A DNA stretch of 64,000 nt from Arthrobacter sp. StoSoilB20 (GCF_019977295.1 NZ_AP024651.1:4340001-4404000); one strand, 5' to 3'. Counted from the stretch's first letter, positions 19,620 to 30,138 are shown. The notes: generated by a model from the sequence alone, not told the origin. Program-made: numbers and translations.

Positions 19620-19683
19620 GCAACGCGGGGTCACTAATGGCCCTTTCGCACTCCCCGAGGGGCCACAAGTGACCCCGCGTTGC
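19620..19683. terminator. Bidirectional hairpin terminator between convergent genes
   Basis: The arms GCAACGCGGGGTCACT and AGTGACCCCGCGTTGC style sequences (19620-19634 and 19669-19683) pair almost perfectly, with further GGCCC/GGGCC pairing inside. The hairpin begins 8 bases after the FBP stop and ends 2 bases before the jetC stop. It has no clear T tract. It could end transcription from both sides. Related long hairpins with GAGGCCC arms lie at 31961-32021 and 53001-53212. Confidence 0.75.
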
Positions 19684-19685
19684 TG

Positions 19686-22600
19686 TTACCGGAGGACGAT
19701 GTCCACAGGGTTGGCTTCGGAGCGCCACGCGCCCGGTTCGCCCGGACCGGCGATGACGGGAGCTGTCAGCACGCCCGAGCGGTTGGTGCGCTTGTCCCGG
19801 AGGATCTCGGTAACGGATCCAAGGTGCCGGGACAGGTCGATCACGTTTTCCGGAGCCGCCAGCAACAGCTGGAACCCGAACTCGTGAAGCGCCTTGATGC
19901 CGGCGCCCGCGAATTCCTCCGAAGCCAACACGAACGCTTCGTCCATCATTACGGTTCCGTAGGTGGTGAACCCTTGCTCGGCGATGCCCAACTGGTAGCT
20001 CAGGGCAGCGGCCATGATGAACGCCGTGAATCGCTGGCGCTCACCCCCGGACATGGAACCGGTATCGGCGTGCATGAACACTTCGGTCTTCTTTTTGGTT
20101 GCCTTGCCGGTGCCGGCTTTACCGGGGGCCTTGCCCGCCTTTGAAGCTACCTCGCGGTGCTCCTTGCACTGGATAAACAGGTGCCCACGAACGTCCAGCA
20201 CCTCGGCCCGCCAGCGGCGGTCCTCGGGCGTTTGCGATCCGAGGCGCTTCACCAGGGTTTCCAAGGACTTGTAGCGGGCGGTGAGCTCGGCGTCGTCGTC
20301 CACTTCCGCCGCTGGAGCAGCCCCCCGGGACGGCCGGGTGTGCTTTGCCTTCAGCGCGTTCTGGATCGCGTCCTTGAACTGCTTGGCCGTGGCCGGAAGC
20401 GTCTGCTTGATGTCCAGTTCCAGGAAGCTGCCCTCGTGGAAATTAACCTGGGACAGGATGCCGTTCAGGGGCAGGATGCGGCTGGTGATACTGCGCCGTT
20501 CCTCATCCAGCAAGTGCAGGAGCGTACTGAACGACTCGTGGGTGCGCTGGTTGAAGAACAACCGGAACTCGGCCTCTTGGGCGGGCAGTCCGTCGCTGAC
20601 GATCGCGTGATACCGGGACTCGAAGTCGCCGGCTGCTCCGATCGATGTACCGTGGTCGGCGCTGATGGCACTTCCCCAGTCGCGGACGAACGCCTCGAAC
20701 ATGCGAGTCAGCCGCTCGGCGGTTGCCTGTCCGCGCGATTCAGCGGCATGAAGCTCGTCGAGCAACTTGTTGCGGACGCTGTTGGCCAGGTTGTCGAGCT
20801 CGTACAGCTCGGAGACATCAGCGACGCCGTCAAAGTAGGGTTCCAGCGCGGTGATGGTGGAGGCCGACGGCGGTGTTTGCTCCAGCTTCAACCTCGCGGC
20901 ATCGAGCAGGCCGTCCGCTGTGGTCATTTTGTGGTCCAGCGCTTTGTATTCGCTCTGCAACACGGCGGCCGACCCTGTGGAGGACTGGTGCTTTTCCCGC
21001 ACGGCCTCGATGTTTGCACGGAGTGGCTCCAGGTCGGCCTGCGCGGCCAAGGCGTCCGTCAGCCGCTGCTCAATGCGGGCCAGTTCGTCCGCGGCCACCG
21101 CTGCGGAGACCTGCTCCCACGGCCGTTCGTCTTCGGCCACCCGGCGCAACGCCTCGAGCTGGCGGGCCATGCCCTGATGCGAATCCTCGCGGCTCTGGGC
21201 CAGTTCGGCAGCCTTGACCAGCTCGTTTTCCAGCTCGCCCACCCGTGCGGCCACCAACTCGAGTTTGGAGGCGTTATCGAACCCGAGGACGTAGTCCTGG
21301 CGGCTGGTGAAACGGTCGTCTTTCTCCACGGTGTGCCGGTTGCGCTTGACCACGCCACCCAGGCTCAGGCCCTTGTCCATCCCGGCCAGCTGGTCGGGAT
21401 CCTCGACGCACGGGTACGCGAAGTCCACGGCGATCCGCTCGCGGATCCATTCCCCGGCGTCGGCATTGGCGCCCGAGGTGAGGATGCTCAACTTTGTCAG
21501 GAGGTCGCCGTCGGACACGTCCTCCACAGCCAGCGCGCCACCGGCGAGCGGCTTGGACACATCCACTGCGCGGAGAGCGCCACGGACGGAGTTGTCGTTC
21601 AAGTACCGGGTAACTGCGGCGAAGTGCTCGCCCGGAACCAGCAACGTGGTGGCAAGGTTGCGGAGGGCACGCTCAGCCGCCGGGCGCCACTGGTCCTGCC
21701 CCTCGGCGAGGTCGATCAGCTCACCGCCAAACGGCATCCGCTCTTCCGGGACGCCTGTTGCGGCGGCGATGGCGGCACGGTTTTCGATGCTCGACGGCGG
21801 CAGCAGGGACTTGCGCGAGCGGAGCGACAAGAGTTCCTGCTGGGCCGCGGCAAGCTCCCGCTTCTTGGTGGCATGGCCGTCGAAGGCCTCGAAACGGAGC
21901 TCCTTCAGGGCCTCCGAATCGTCCTTCAACTCTGCCGATCGAGCTGCTGCCTGCTCATGGGCCTGGTCCCAGCCCTCGGCGGACCACTCAAGGTTCAACC
22001 CGGCGTCGGCCAGCGCCTTCCGGGCCGAATCCTCAACTTGCTGGCGCAGCTTAAGGCCAACGCGGGCGTTCTCCAGCGACTGTTCAATGGCCGAAATCGC
22101 GTTGCCGCCGCGGTTGTTGTAATCCAGCTCGAGATCGCGAAGCTCCTTGGCCAGGGCGTCGCGGACGGTGCGCTCCGCGGCGAGTTCCTGCGCCTTGGAC
22201 TGCGCGAGCTCCTTAAACCGGGCCAGCGTCTTTGCATGCACAGTCACTGCGAGCTGCTGCTTGTAAGCCTCAAACTCCTCGCCCGCCAACTCCCGGAGCC
22301 GGTTCGCGTCCAGCAATGCCTGCGCGTATTCCTTGTTCAGCCCGGGAACCGGAGCAAGCTGGTCCCGCTGCTGACGGACATCTTCCAGCCGCTGCCGGAT
22401 GGACATCAGGTTGCTGAACTCCTCCACCACGTCATCAGCGGCGGCCAGAGTCGCCGGGGCGTCAAGCACCTGGTCACGGAAGAACGTATTGACGCTTCCG
22501 CCCAAGCCCTTGCCGGCCTGGATCACGCGAAGCAGCGGCAGCGCCTGGTCGGAGTTGATGCCCAGCAGCCTGCGGAAGCGCTCGGCGAACGCCTTATGCA

Positions 22601-23168
22601 CGTCGAAGACCTGGCCTTCAGGGAAAATCGACTCCAGCGCGCCCTTGGTAAACCGCTTCTGCGCAATCCCCTCAATGGCCTCAAGATCCAACGGCTTGCT
22701 GTCGATCACGTAGAAACGCCCGACACTGGACTCAGTGCCATTTTTGGGAAGGTCGAACAGCGCCGACACCGTTACCTTCGTGCCGGCTGCGTTATCAAAC
22801 GTCAGCGCGACGGCGGACCAGGTGGCACCAGGGCGCTGGAAGGCACTGGCCGAGCTGTCCCCCACGGCCTTGTCGCCAACCTTGCCGCGCATGTAGGTGA
22901 ACGTGGTCCTCTTGTCCTCCACAGCACCGCCGGAGCGCTGGGCGGCAGCCTCATTCGAGCGCGGACGGGCATCGAAAACGCGCAGCATCGCATCAAAGAG
23001 AGTCGACTTACCGACGCCCGAGTTGCCTGTGAGCAGGGTGCCCTTGCGGTCCACGTGCATGGTGTGCGCGCCATGGAACGTGCCCCAGTTGACCACCTGG
23101 ACGAGCGCCAACCGCATCTGGCCCGGGTTGGTGAGTTCGCCGAGGGGGAGCATGCTTGCGATCGTCAC
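19686..23168 (-). CDS. jetC: JetC/MksB: SMC-like ATPase of a Wadjet/MksBEF system
   Basis: This 1160-residue protein is an SMC-like ATPase. Walker A is GNSGVGKST (48-56), two long coiled-coil regions flank a hinge-like middle, and the ABC signature SGGERQ (about 1040) and Walker B VMMDEAF (about 1075) end the protein, so the ATPase appears intact. It resembles JetC of Wadjet, which with JetA and JetB forms a loop-extruding complex that senses closed circular plasmid DNA. The gene follows jetB with a 4-base overlap. The next gene downstream is the convergent FBP gene, so the usual jetD nuclease gene is not present here. It may therefore work as a chromosome-organising MksBEF complex or use a distant JetD. 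Confidence 0.93.
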   Translation of the reverse strand: MTIASMLPLGELTNPGQMRLALVQVVNWGTFHGAHTMHVDRKGTLLTGNSGVGKSTLFDAMLRVFDARPRSNEAAAQRSGGAVEDKRTTFTYMRGKVGDKAVGDSSASAFQRPGATWSAVALTFDNAAGTKVTVSALFDLPKNGTESSVGRFYVIDSKPLDLEAIEGIAQKRFTKGALESIFPEGQVFDVHKAFAERFRRLLGINSDQALPLLRVIQAGKGLGGSVNTFFRDQVLDAPATLAAADDVVEEFSNLMSIRQRLEDVRQQRDQLAPVPGLNKEYAQALLDANRLRELAGEEFEAYKQQLAVTVHAKTLARFKELAQSKAQELAAERTVRDALAKELRDLELDYNNRGGNAISAIEQSLENARVGLKLRQQVEDSARKALADAGLNLEWSAEGWDQAHEQAAARSAELKDDSEALKELRFEAFDGHATKKRELAAAQQELLSLRSRKSLLPPSSIENRAAIAAATGVPEERMPFGGELIDLAEGQDQWRPAAERALRNLATTLLVPGEHFAAVTRYLNDNSVRGALRAVDVSKPLAGGALAVEDVSDGDLLTKLSILTSGANADAGEWIRERIAVDFAYPCVEDPDQLAGMDKGLSLGGVVKRNRHTVEKDDRFTSRQDYVLGFDNASKLELVAARVGELENELVKAAELAQSREDSHQGMARQLEALRRVAEDERPWEQVSAAVAADELARIEQRLTDALAAQADLEPLRANIEAVREKHQSSTGSAAVLQSEYKALDHKMTTADGLLDAARLKLEQTPPSASTITALEPYFDGVADVSELYELDNLANSVRNKLLDELHAAESRGQATAERLTRMFEAFVRDWGSAISADHGTSIGAAGDFESRYHAIVSDGLPAQEAEFRLFFNQRTHESFSTLLHLLDEERRSITSRILPLNGILSQVNFHEGSFLELDIKQTLPATAKQFKDAIQNALKAKHTRPSRGAAPAAEVDDDAELTARYKSLETLVKRLGSQTPEDRRWRAEVLDVRGHLFIQCKEHREVASKAGKAPGKAGTGKATKKKTEVFMHADTGSMSGGERQRFTAFIMAAALSYQLGIAEQGFTTYGTVMMDEAFVLASEEFAGAGIKALHEFGFQLLLAAPENVIDLSRHLGSVTEILRDKRTNRSGVLTAPVIAGPGEPGAWRSEANPVDIVLR

Positions 23169-24298
23169 TTGGTGATCCCGTCAGTCGTGGTTGCGTCCGC
23201 GGCGGTACCGGACACATGCTCTCCATGCTCGCTCGTACCTCGCTTAGACGCATGCTGCCGCATGTCTCCGGCATCGCCGCTCGTGCCGTTCCCGACTTCA
23301 TCGGCATCTCCGATTTCATCCGAAGAACGCTCGACGTCGGCGCTCACCTCTGCGGACCCGTCACCTTCGGAATCGTCGTCCAGCTCGTCACCTATAGGGG
23401 CGGGGTGGTTGGCGTCAGAGGGGTCGAGGTCCAGGAGGGGTTCTGTTCCGGACTCGTCCGCTGCTACTGCTATCAGTGCCTCGATCTGGGCCGGGATGTC
23501 GCCGATGTTCTCGAAAGGAAGGGCCAGTGGGAGGGCGTTGCTGATGGTGTAGCTGTCATCCAGCGGGGTGGGGAGGAGAAGTTGGCGGGCCAGGAGTTTG
23601 GTGATGGTCCGGGTTACGACGTCGGAGTCCCGGAGGGCATCTTGTTGGCCGGCAGGGGTGTAGTTGGCCACGAGGTCGGAGATCTCTTCACGGGTGATGG
23701 TCGGATCTGTCTGGGCTGTGACATGGCGGTCCAGCAGGAGCCGCAGGCGCAGCAGGACGATGGTCTCCACACGGCTCAGGGCCCGCTGCTGCCGAAGGAT
23801 GCTTGACCGGGAACCGGCACCGATGATTTCGGGGTCGACTGGGCGGAGGACTGCAATCTTGCGGTCGTGATCGAGCTGGAGAGTGAGGAACAGCTCGGAG
23901 AGCCGGCTGCGGAGGATCAGCTGGTTGTCCAAGAGCGTGGTCCACAGTTTTTCGTCACGGCCGCCGTCGATGTAAGGGCCTTTGAGGAGCTTCACCAGAG
24001 CATGGCGGACCTTCATGGGGAGCACACCGGTGTCACCAGGGAACAGGGCAGCCCCGTCAACAAAGGAGTCCCGCGGCGTGACCCGGAATGGGTCCGCGTG
24101 ACTGATGTCTGCAGCTGGATCCGCCGCAGGTTCAGCAGCCTCTGTCGCCGGCTCCACAGCCTCCGCCGCGTCCTTGGTCCCCTCCGTGGTGACCTCAACC
24201 GCCTGGGCGGGTTCCGGCGTCGTGGTTTCCTCAACGGCGGGTTCCGGCGTCGTGGTTTCCTCAACGGCGGGTTCCGGCGTCGTGATTTCCTCAGTCAT
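23165..24298 (-). CDS. jetB: JetB/MksE-like DUF4194 protein
   Basis: A 377-residue protein whose middle (about 70-290) is the DUF4194 region, the kite-type winged-helix subunit that bridges JetA and JetC. It contains [16 protein letters not shown] and [17 protein letters not shown]. The N-terminus holds a three-copy repeat [10 protein letters not shown] and the C-terminus is a long acidic, low-complexity tail, so only the centre is conserved. The ATG at 24298 overlaps the jetA stop by 8 bases; a second ATG 4 codons upstream is possible. It is translated between jetA and jetC as part of one operon. Confidence 0.9.
   Translation of the reverse strand: MTEEITTPEPAVEETTTPEPAVEETTTPEPAQAVEVTTEGTKDAAEAVEPATEAAEPAADPAADISHADPFRVTPRDSFVDGAALFPGDTGVLPMKVRHALVKLLKGPYIDGGRDEKLWTTLLDNQLILRSRLSELFLTLQLDHDRKIAVLRPVDPEIIGAGSRSSILRQQRALSRVETIVLLRLRLLLDRHVTAQTDPTITREEISDLVANYTPAGQQDALRDSDVVTRTITKLLARQLLLPTPLDDSYTISNALPLALPFENIGDIPAQIEALIAVAADESGTEPLLDLDPSDANHPAPIGDELDDDSEGDGSAEVSADVERSSDEIGDADEVGNGTSGDAGDMRQHASKRGTSEHGEHVSGTAADATTTDGITK
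24211..24293 (-). repeat. 30-bp in-frame tandem repeat in jetB
   Basis: A 30-base unit starting GTTCCGGCGTCGTGGTTTCC repeats at 24211, 24241 and, with one change, 24271. It encodes the ten-residue [10 protein letters not shown] motif. The length is a multiple of three, so copy-number change would keep the frame. It lies outside the conserved DUF4194 domain. Confidence 0.9.
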
Positions 24299-25748
24299 CA
24301 GAATCCTCATTCAGCGTAACGACCGGCAGGTACGCAGTGCGGGTACTGCCGTCGATTTGTTCGAAGTCGATGTGTTCCCAGGCGGCGCGATCGAAGGCCG
24401 CACCCGTCTGGAGCGCCATGGAGAGCAGGGTGCGCACAGTGTTGATGTGCCGTTCCTCAGCGGGGAGGTTCTCCCATGCCTCGGCCAAGGTAGCGGATCC
24501 CGCCATTGCCGCCCGGACCACGGCAGGCTTGGCTTTTCCGGTTCGTGCGGACCGGACCCGGTCCGAGTCGCTGAAAGCGATGGGGTCGGCAAGGCGCGGG
24601 GGTGTGGCAAATTCGTCGGGATCGAAGAGTTTGACCATGGCCAGCGATTCGAATCCGGCGTTGAACAGCACAGGTCCGGGAACCAGGCCGGGCCGGTCGC
24701 GCTCGTACGGCAAGGAGCGGATCGCTTGCTCGGCTTCGGCAAGTACTTTGCGGAGGCTGACCGATTGCCGGACGTCGTCGCTTTGGATGTAGGTGTTCAG
24801 GCTTTCGGAAAGCTTGCCGTAAATCCGCTGGATCTGGCTGTGCTGGGTGCGCAGTTCGGCCACCAGGTTCTTCAGGGTTTCGCGGTCTTCCGGGGTGAGG
24901 TCGTCTGCAAACTGCCGGCTCAGCACCTCGCCGATCGCCGAACGGAACCGCAACTGCTGCTGCGGGTCCTCCAGGAAAGCGGTGAAGGACCGGAAGGTGC
25001 GTCCCTCAGGGCTTTGCCGCAACCGCTTGTCGGCTTCCAGGACCTGGGCCATCGTGGCGCCCTTGCTCAGGGATTCCTCGATGATCTGGTTCCGGAGTTC
25101 GCCCACCAGTTCTTCGATGCGGTCGCGCATTTTCTTGTAGTCAGCGGGCAGGCTGGCGGCAAGGTCAAGGATGTTGCCGGCAGCTTCCACCGCCTCTTCA
25201 TCGTCCAGGAGGCCATCGAACTCGCCGGAGCTGATGTCCTCCACCAGCTGCTGCCGCTCTTGGATTTCTTCTTCCAAGGCCTCCAGCCGCGCGCTTTGGT
25301 CCGGGTTGGTCTCGTTGGCGAGCTTCTCCACGTCACCCAGCAAAGTGCCAAGCCGTGATCCATTCAAGGTTGAACGTTCGCTGGACAGGCTGTCGAGGAA
25401 CGCCAGGACACGGGCCGCTGGCTCGGTGACTTCGTAAACGATCTGGCCCGACTGGTTCCGGCGGGTCAGGAATTGCTTCCGGGTCCATTCATCACCGAAC
25501 AGCTTGCCGTTCTGTTGGCCGCCCAACGCCGGGTCCTGGCGCCGGAGTTGCTCAAGGAAAGCGTCGACGTCGGCATGGAACTCTTCGAGCGGAAGCTGCG
25601 GACGGGTGCGGGTGAAGGAGGCCTGCAGCACCGCGATCACCCACGGCGCCGAACGCGTCAGGGCCCACGCCGGCCCCTTGGTCAGCTGTTCGAGGTCACG
25701 GAGCCTTGCACTGATTGCATCGGCGGAAGACATGGCTGAACGGGACAA
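24291..25748 (-). CDS. jetA: JetA/MksF-like DUF3375 protein (kleisin-type subunit)
   Basis: This 485-residue protein begins with a winged-helix-rich region and belongs to DUF3375, the kleisin-like subunit that joins the SMC heads in Wadjet/MksBEF complexes. Recognisable segments include [20 protein letters not shown] near residue 124 and the later VLNAGF-type stretch [16 protein letters not shown]. The C-terminal half is helical with likely coiled coil ([20 protein letters not shown]). It is the first gene of a jetA-jetB-jetC operon and overlaps jetB by 8 bases. No jetD lies upstream either. Confidence 0.92.
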   Translation of the reverse strand: MSRSAMSSADAISARLRDLEQLTKGPAWALTRSAPWVIAVLQASFTRTRPQLPLEEFHADVDAFLEQLRRQDPALGGQQNGKLFGDEWTRKQFLTRRNQSGQIVYEVTEPAARVLAFLDSLSSERSTLNGSRLGTLLGDVEKLANETNPDQSARLEALEEEIQERQQLVEDISSGEFDGLLDDEEAVEAAGNILDLAASLPADYKKMRDRIEELVGELRNQIIEESLSKGATMAQVLEADKRLRQSPEGRTFRSFTAFLEDPQQQLRFRSAIGEVLSRQFADDLTPEDRETLKNLVAELRTQHSQIQRIYGKLSESLNTYIQSDDVRQSVSLRKVLAEAEQAIRSLPYERDRPGLVPGPVLFNAGFESLAMVKLFDPDEFATPPRLADPIAFSDSDRVRSARTGKAKPAVVRAAMAGSATLAEAWENLPAEERHINTVRTLLSMALQTGAAFDRAAWEHIDFEQIDGSTRTAYLPVVTLNEDSDD

Positions 25749-25852
25749 TTACTCTCCTTCAGCTGCTGCGAAACCTGGCTGGCAGCGAAAACTGCCCCGT
25801 ACAAGGTTAACGCAGAGCGTCGGAGCCTCCCCACCGCAACCATTTCGTAACC

Positions 25853-25864
25853 TACCGTGCGGTA
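25853..25864. promoter_or_regulatory. Possible operator TACCG-N2-CGGTA
   Basis: The 12 bases form an inverted repeat with a two-base centre, within 150 bases upstream of the small membrane protein gene and about 500 bases before the acyl-CoA dehydrogenase. Such sites are typical of TetR-family repressors, but none is encoded next to it. It also lies upstream of jetA on the other strand. The call is weak. Confidence 0.25.
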
Positions 25865-25995
25865 TGGTTTCGATCCCATATCAACGCGGCCACGCCACGT
25901 TTCCGCTCTGGCCGGAACGTAGCTGGCGCCCTAGTGTCAGAGCATCGACGCAGCCACGCCGCGCCGACCCACGCACCGTCGCTCCGGGGGGAACC

Positions 25996-26298
25996 ATGGA
26001 TTTCGATTTCACTGCGCTGGAAACAGGCACATACGTAGTTATTGGAACACTGTTTTTCGCTGCGCTTTTGGTGGCATTCATCGCTGCAGCAGCTATGGCA
26101 ACAATCGTTCTTATCGGCGCAATGGGCATGGTTTGGTACGCCGTCAAAGGCGTCCTCGGCGGCCTCGTCCATGGCATTAACTTTGCGTGGGACCGTTTGG
26201 TCCACCACGCCGGACAAGTGGAAATTCCGGCCGAATTCCAGCCCCAAATTTCCACTGGCACGGGTAGCTACCCGCGGGTAGCATTGAGGGACAGCTGA
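25996..26298 (+). CDS. Small membrane protein of unknown function
   Basis: A 100-residue protein with a long hydrophobic stretch (about 12-60, from TYVVIGTLFFAALLVAFIAA to MGMVWYAVKGVLGGLVHG), enough for two membrane helices. A polar C-terminal tail with FAWDRLVHHAGQVEIP follows. I do not recognise a family. The ATG at 25996 follows GGGGGGAACC. It precedes the acyl-CoA dehydrogenase gene by 62 bases on the same strand, so they may be co-transcribed. Confidence 0.65.
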   Translation: MDFDFTALETGTYVVIGTLFFAALLVAFIAAAAMATIVLIGAMGMVWYAVKGVLGGLVHGINFAWDRLVHHAGQVEIPAEFQPQISTGTGSYPRVALRDS

Positions 26299-26360
26299 AG
26301 GGTTCCCACCCGAGGCGGACCCTGGCTCCATCCGGCATAACCGGCTAGAGGAGTTATCCC

Positions 26361-28325
26361 ATGACGTCCGCCACTGACAACAGTCTCGCCGCAGCAAGCG
26401 TCAACGCCACCGCAGAAGAAGCCCGCGCCGTCGCCGAAGCCGCGCGTGAAACCGAATGGAACCGGCCCAGCTTCGCCAAAGGCCTGTACCTGGGCAGCTT
26501 TGACCTCAGCCTCATCCACCCGTGGCCACAAGCCAAGGGGGACGATGTAGAGCGGGGCGAGGAATTCATGGGCCGGTTGCTCACGTTGGCCAAAACCATG
26601 TCCGGCCGCGTTATTGAACGGGACGCAAGGATTCCTGACGAGTACCTCAAAGGCCTCGCGGACCTGGGCGTTTTCGGCATGAAGATCCCCCGCGAGTACG
26701 GGGGCCTCGGCCTGTCCTTGGTCTATTACGGGCGCGCTTTGGCCCTTTTGGGATCCGTGCATCCGAGCCTGGGCGCGCTGATTTCCGCCCACCAGTCCAT
26801 CGGAGTGCCGGAGCCGGTCAAAGAATTCGGCACGAGCGAACAGAAGCAGGAATACCTGCCGCGTTGCGCCGCCGGCGCCATCACCGCTTTCCTCCTGACA
26901 GAGCCCGACGTCGGCAGCGACCCCGCGCGGATGGGCGCCACTGCCGTATTGTCCGACGACGGCGGGTCTTACGTTCTGGACGGCGTGAAACTGTGGACCA
27001 CCAACGGGGTGATCGCCGAACTGGTGGTGGTCATGGCCAGGGTCCCCGCACACACCGATGCTGATGGCACCGAGCATAAGGGCGGCATCTCGGCATTCGT
27101 TGTGGAGATGGACTCCCCCGGGATCACTGTGGAGAACCGCAACGCCTTCATGGGGCTGCGCGGGATCGAGAACGGGGTAACCCGCTTCCACCAAGTCCGG
27201 GTCCCTGCCGCCAACCGGCTCGGCCGCGAAGGCCAAGGACTCAAGATCGCCCTCACCACCCTTAATACGGGACGGCTTTCCATCCCCGGCCTCTGCGTTG
27301 CCGCGGGAAAGTGGAGCCTGAAAATCTCCCGCGAATGGTCCAACGCACGGACCCAATGGGGACGCCCGGTTGGCCAACACGAAGCGGTTGGAAAGAAGAT
27401 CGCTTTCATCGCCGCCACCACTTTTGCCTTGGAAGCCGTTTTTGAACTGTCCGCCGAGATGGCGGACGCAGGGCAGAAGGACGTGCGGATCGAGGCTGCG
27501 CTGGCCAAGCTGTGGTCCACCGAGCTGAGCTGCCGGATCGCCGATGAACTGGTCCAGATCCGTGGCGGCCGGGGCTTCGAAACCGCCGACTCCCTGGAAG
27601 CCCGGGGCGAGCGTGCCGTCCCCGCCGAGCAGCTGCTCAGGGACCTCCGCATCAACCGGATCTTCGAAGGTTCCAGCGAGATCATGAAACTCCTGATCGC
27701 CCGCGAAGCAGTTGACGCACACCTTGCAGCCGCGGGCGACCTCGCCTCAGCGGATGCGAGCTTGCAGGACAAGGCGAGGGCCGCCGTCGGGGCCTCAGGT
27801 TTCTATGCGAAATGGCTGCCGAAGCTCGTAGCCGGCGCTGGAATGGATCCGCGGTCCTACGCGGAGTTTGGGCGCCTGGCCAAGCAGCTGCGGTTCGTCG
27901 AGAGGTCCTCCCGCCGGTTGGCGCGGCAAACCTTCTACGGCATGGGCCGGTGGCAGGCGAAGCTTGAACACAAGCAGGCATTCCTGGGCCGGATCGTGGA
28001 CATCGGCGCTGAGCTGTTCGCAATGGCAGCCTGCTGCTCGCGCGCTGAAATGCTGCTGCGCAAGCACCCGGAACAGGGTGCCACGGCGTTTGAACTGGCC
28101 GAGGCCTTCTGTGAACAAGCGCGGGTGCGGGTGGATGAGTACTTTGACCAGCTGTGGAGGAACACTGACGACGGCGACCACGGGCTCTCGCGCAAAGTCC
28201 TCGCCGGAGACTACGCCTGGCTGGAGGCCGGAGTTTTGGACCAGTCCGAAGGCACCGGGCCATGGATCGGCGACGCCTCGCCCGGCGCTTCAACCAAGGA
28301 GAACCTGCACCGCAACTACAGGTAA
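26361..28325 (+). CDS. Acyl-CoA dehydrogenase family flavoprotein, long form
   Basis: A 654-residue FAD enzyme of the acyl-CoA dehydrogenase superfamily, longer than the usual 380-400 residues because of a C-terminal helical extension. The N-terminal domain contains RDARIPDEYLKGLADLGVFG and IPREYGGLGLS. The FAD-contact region is TAFLLTEPDVGSDPARMGATA near 170-190, and the C-terminal domain has QIRGGRGFETADSL and INRIFEGSSEIMKLLIAREA. The last 200 residues resemble the extension of large bacterial FadE-type and VLCAD-like proteins. It probably oxidises an acyl-CoA in fatty acid breakdown. It follows a GAGGAG ribosome site. Confidence 0.9.
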   Translation: MTSATDNSLAAASVNATAEEARAVAEAARETEWNRPSFAKGLYLGSFDLSLIHPWPQAKGDDVERGEEFMGRLLTLAKTMSGRVIERDARIPDEYLKGLADLGVFGMKIPREYGGLGLSLVYYGRALALLGSVHPSLGALISAHQSIGVPEPVKEFGTSEQKQEYLPRCAAGAITAFLLTEPDVGSDPARMGATAVLSDDGGSYVLDGVKLWTTNGVIAELVVVMARVPAHTDADGTEHKGGISAFVVEMDSPGITVENRNAFMGLRGIENGVTRFHQVRVPAANRLGREGQGLKIALTTLNTGRLSIPGLCVAAGKWSLKISREWSNARTQWGRPVGQHEAVGKKIAFIAATTFALEAVFELSAEMADAGQKDVRIEAALAKLWSTELSCRIADELVQIRGGRGFETADSLEARGERAVPAEQLLRDLRINRIFEGSSEIMKLLIAREAVDAHLAAAGDLASADASLQDKARAAVGASGFYAKWLPKLVAGAGMDPRSYAEFGRLAKQLRFVERSSRRLARQTFYGMGRWQAKLEHKQAFLGRIVDIGAELFAMAACCSRAEMLLRKHPEQGATAFELAEAFCEQARVRVDEYFDQLWRNTDDGDHGLSRKVLAGDYAWLEAGVLDQSEGTGPWIGDASPGASTKENLHRNYR

Positions 28326-28329
28326 CTTC

Positions 28330-28734
28330 CTAGCGGACGTCACCATCCACGTAGAACCAGCGCTTGCCTTCCCGAACAAAACGGCTGGCTTCGCGCTGGA
28401 CTCCGCGTTCGCCGTCGAGCCTGTAATGAGCGGCGAACTCCACAGTGCCGGAGTTGTCCAGGGGGCCGCCCTTATCTGTAGAGAGAATGTCCAGCCTCCG
28501 CCACTGCATGTCCTCATCGAGGTCCATGGATTGCGGCCTGGTTGAAGCATGCCAGGTGCGCAGCAGGTAAGCGGGATCAAGGACCACGAACGCCGAATAC
28601 CTCGAACGCATGAGTTGCTCCGCTGTGGGCGCATCGGCATCACCGCGGTGGAAACGGGCACAGCAATCGTCGTACTGGTCGCCCGAAAGGCAGGGACAAG
28701 CGCCGTTGCGGAGCCGGGTGGTATCAGGGGTCAC
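28330..28734 (-). CDS. YchJ family SEC-C motif protein
   Basis: This protein of about 134 residues has an N-terminal SEC-C zinc motif, CPCLSGDQYDDCC, and the YchJ core AEQLMRSRYSAFVVLDPAYLLRTW followed by a VEFAAHYRLDG segment and GKRWFYVDGDV at the end. The function is unknown; SEC-C motifs occur in proteins that touch the translation machinery. The GTG at 28734 puts the motif near the N-terminus as in relatives; the frame is open up to 28896, so a longer form with an atypical leader cannot be excluded. It converges on the acyl-CoA dehydrogenase gene, with 4 bases between stops. Confidence 0.85.
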   Translation of the reverse strand: MTPDTTRLRNGACPCLSGDQYDDCCARFHRGDADAPTAEQLMRSRYSAFVVLDPAYLLRTWHASTRPQSMDLDEDMQWRRLDILSTDKGGPLDNSGTVEFAAHYRLDGERGVQREASRFVREGKRWFYVDGDVR

Positions 28735-28920
28735 AAGGTCCCAATCTGAGGCAGTAAATGAGAGCTGGGCAACATATTTTCCCACGCCGTATAACAGCTT
28801 TGAAACAACCCCGCCAGAGTAGGGGGCGGCGCGTGATTCCGTCGGTGCTGGACCGTAGGCTGGATACGCAAGCTGGGTGGGCAATGCGCGCATCACAAAA
28901 CGACAGCCAGGGGAGGCTAC

Positions 28921-30087
28921 GTGGAGGATCCGACAACACTCGCCATCAACTTGACCTATTTAGGAACACTGGGACTCGCTGTCCTGATGTTCCTGGGTCT
29001 CGGGTTGATCATTATCATCACTCTGGTGGTCGCCGGGGTGGGGCGGTTGCTGTCGATTATTCTCCTGGCGATGGTGGGTATTTTCCCGAAAAAGGAAACC
29101 ACACGCATCGTTCAGTTGCCCCCGCGACCCGCCCGTGTTCCCGATCCTGTGACCGGCGGCGATACCCCGGCGGTTGCTGATTCTCCGCTCGATGACCTGG
29201 CCTACTTGGAAACGGGTTCCACAGATCGGGTGCAGGCTGCGGCAACACTCGCACCGGCTGCCACCCCGGCCCGGGCCACTGCCGTCCCTGCGGGGTCCGC
29301 CGCAGCTCCGGTACGGCCTGCTGAAGCGCCGGTTGGGTCGGCTGAAGCGCCGTCGGCGTCGGCAGAAAAACCAGCCAAAGAACCTGCTGCGGCCCCCGAA
29401 CCAGCGGCCCCGAAGCGGGACCTCCTTGGAGGCGTTCGACGCCGGCTCTCGGGTACGGCGGCTGGGCTTAAGGACGGCGCGTGGAAAGACAAGGTAGACC
29501 CGCGCAACCTGCCCAAACCGGCAGAGGTCAAGTCAGTGGTCGAACACCAGACCGCACACCATCCGATCGTTGTGGCAGCCACCAAGGAACCGCCTGTTCT
29601 GGCCAAGGACTGGGCTGACGCTGTGGCCGAGGCGGACCGGCGTGCAGCTGCCCGCGCGCAGGCAGGACAGCCGCCGGCCATCAAGGTGACCGTCCGGGAC
29701 ATCGGTGAGCCAACGCCGTCGTCCAGTGACGCAAAACAGGGCCCGAACAGCCCGGATGCGTCGGCAAAGCCGGGTGGCGGGAACGGCGGAGGCAACAGCC
29801 GGAACGGCGTAGGCGACAACGGCGGAGGCAACAGCCGGAACGGCGTAGGCGACAACGGCGGCGGGACAAGCTCCGGCGGGACCGGCGGCGCGTCCAAGAA
29901 CGGTGCCGGCAACGGCGCGTCCAACAGCTCCGGCAGCGGCGGCGCCTCCAAGAACGCCTCCGGCAACGGCGCGTCCAACGGCTCCGGCAGCGACGCAAAG
30001 AAGTCGGGCCCGAACACTTCCAAAAATGGGAAGTCTCCGAGCCCGATCCGAAAAGGTTCGCTCAGCAGCGCCAGCCGCAACTCCTAG
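28921..30087 (+). CDS. Membrane-anchored low-complexity protein of unknown function
   Basis: A 388-residue protein with two hydrophobic segments near the N-terminus (about 8-55) and then a long cytosolic or external region rich in Ala, Pro, Gly, Asn and Ser. The middle (about 155-270) is charged and may fold (RDLLGGVRRRLSG, VDPRNLPKPAEVKSVVEHQT). The C-terminal 110 residues consist of repeats such as NGGGNSRNGVGD and GNGASN with Lys scattered at the end. The GTG start follows AGGGGAGG-like sequence. I do not recognise a family. The repeats are encoded by near-identical 36-base units, so length may vary between strains. Confidence 0.6.
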   Translation: MEDPTTLAINLTYLGTLGLAVLMFLGLGLIIIITLVVAGVGRLLSIILLAMVGIFPKKETTRIVQLPPRPARVPDPVTGGDTPAVADSPLDDLAYLETGSTDRVQAAATLAPAATPARATAVPAGSAAAPVRPAEAPVGSAEAPSASAEKPAKEPAAAPEPAAPKRDLLGGVRRRLSGTAAGLKDGAWKDKVDPRNLPKPAEVKSVVEHQTAHHPIVVAATKEPPVLAKDWADAVAEADRRAAARAQAGQPPAIKVTVRDIGEPTPSSSDAKQGPNSPDASAKPGGGNGGGNSRNGVGDNGGGNSRNGVGDNGGGTSSGGTGGASKNGAGNGASNSSGSGGASKNASGNGASNGSGSDAKKSGPNTSKNGKSPSPIRKGSLSSASRNS

Positions 30088-30138
30088 CGGAAGCCAGACA
30101 GCCAGAAGCCTGGCAGCCCGATACTGGGCCGCCAGGTA

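Noticed and set aside
20157-23552. 1131-codon plus-strand frame opposite jetC
   Set aside because: It is the antisense frame of a long GC-rich gene; the translated sequence has no family motifs while jetC has all SMC motifs.
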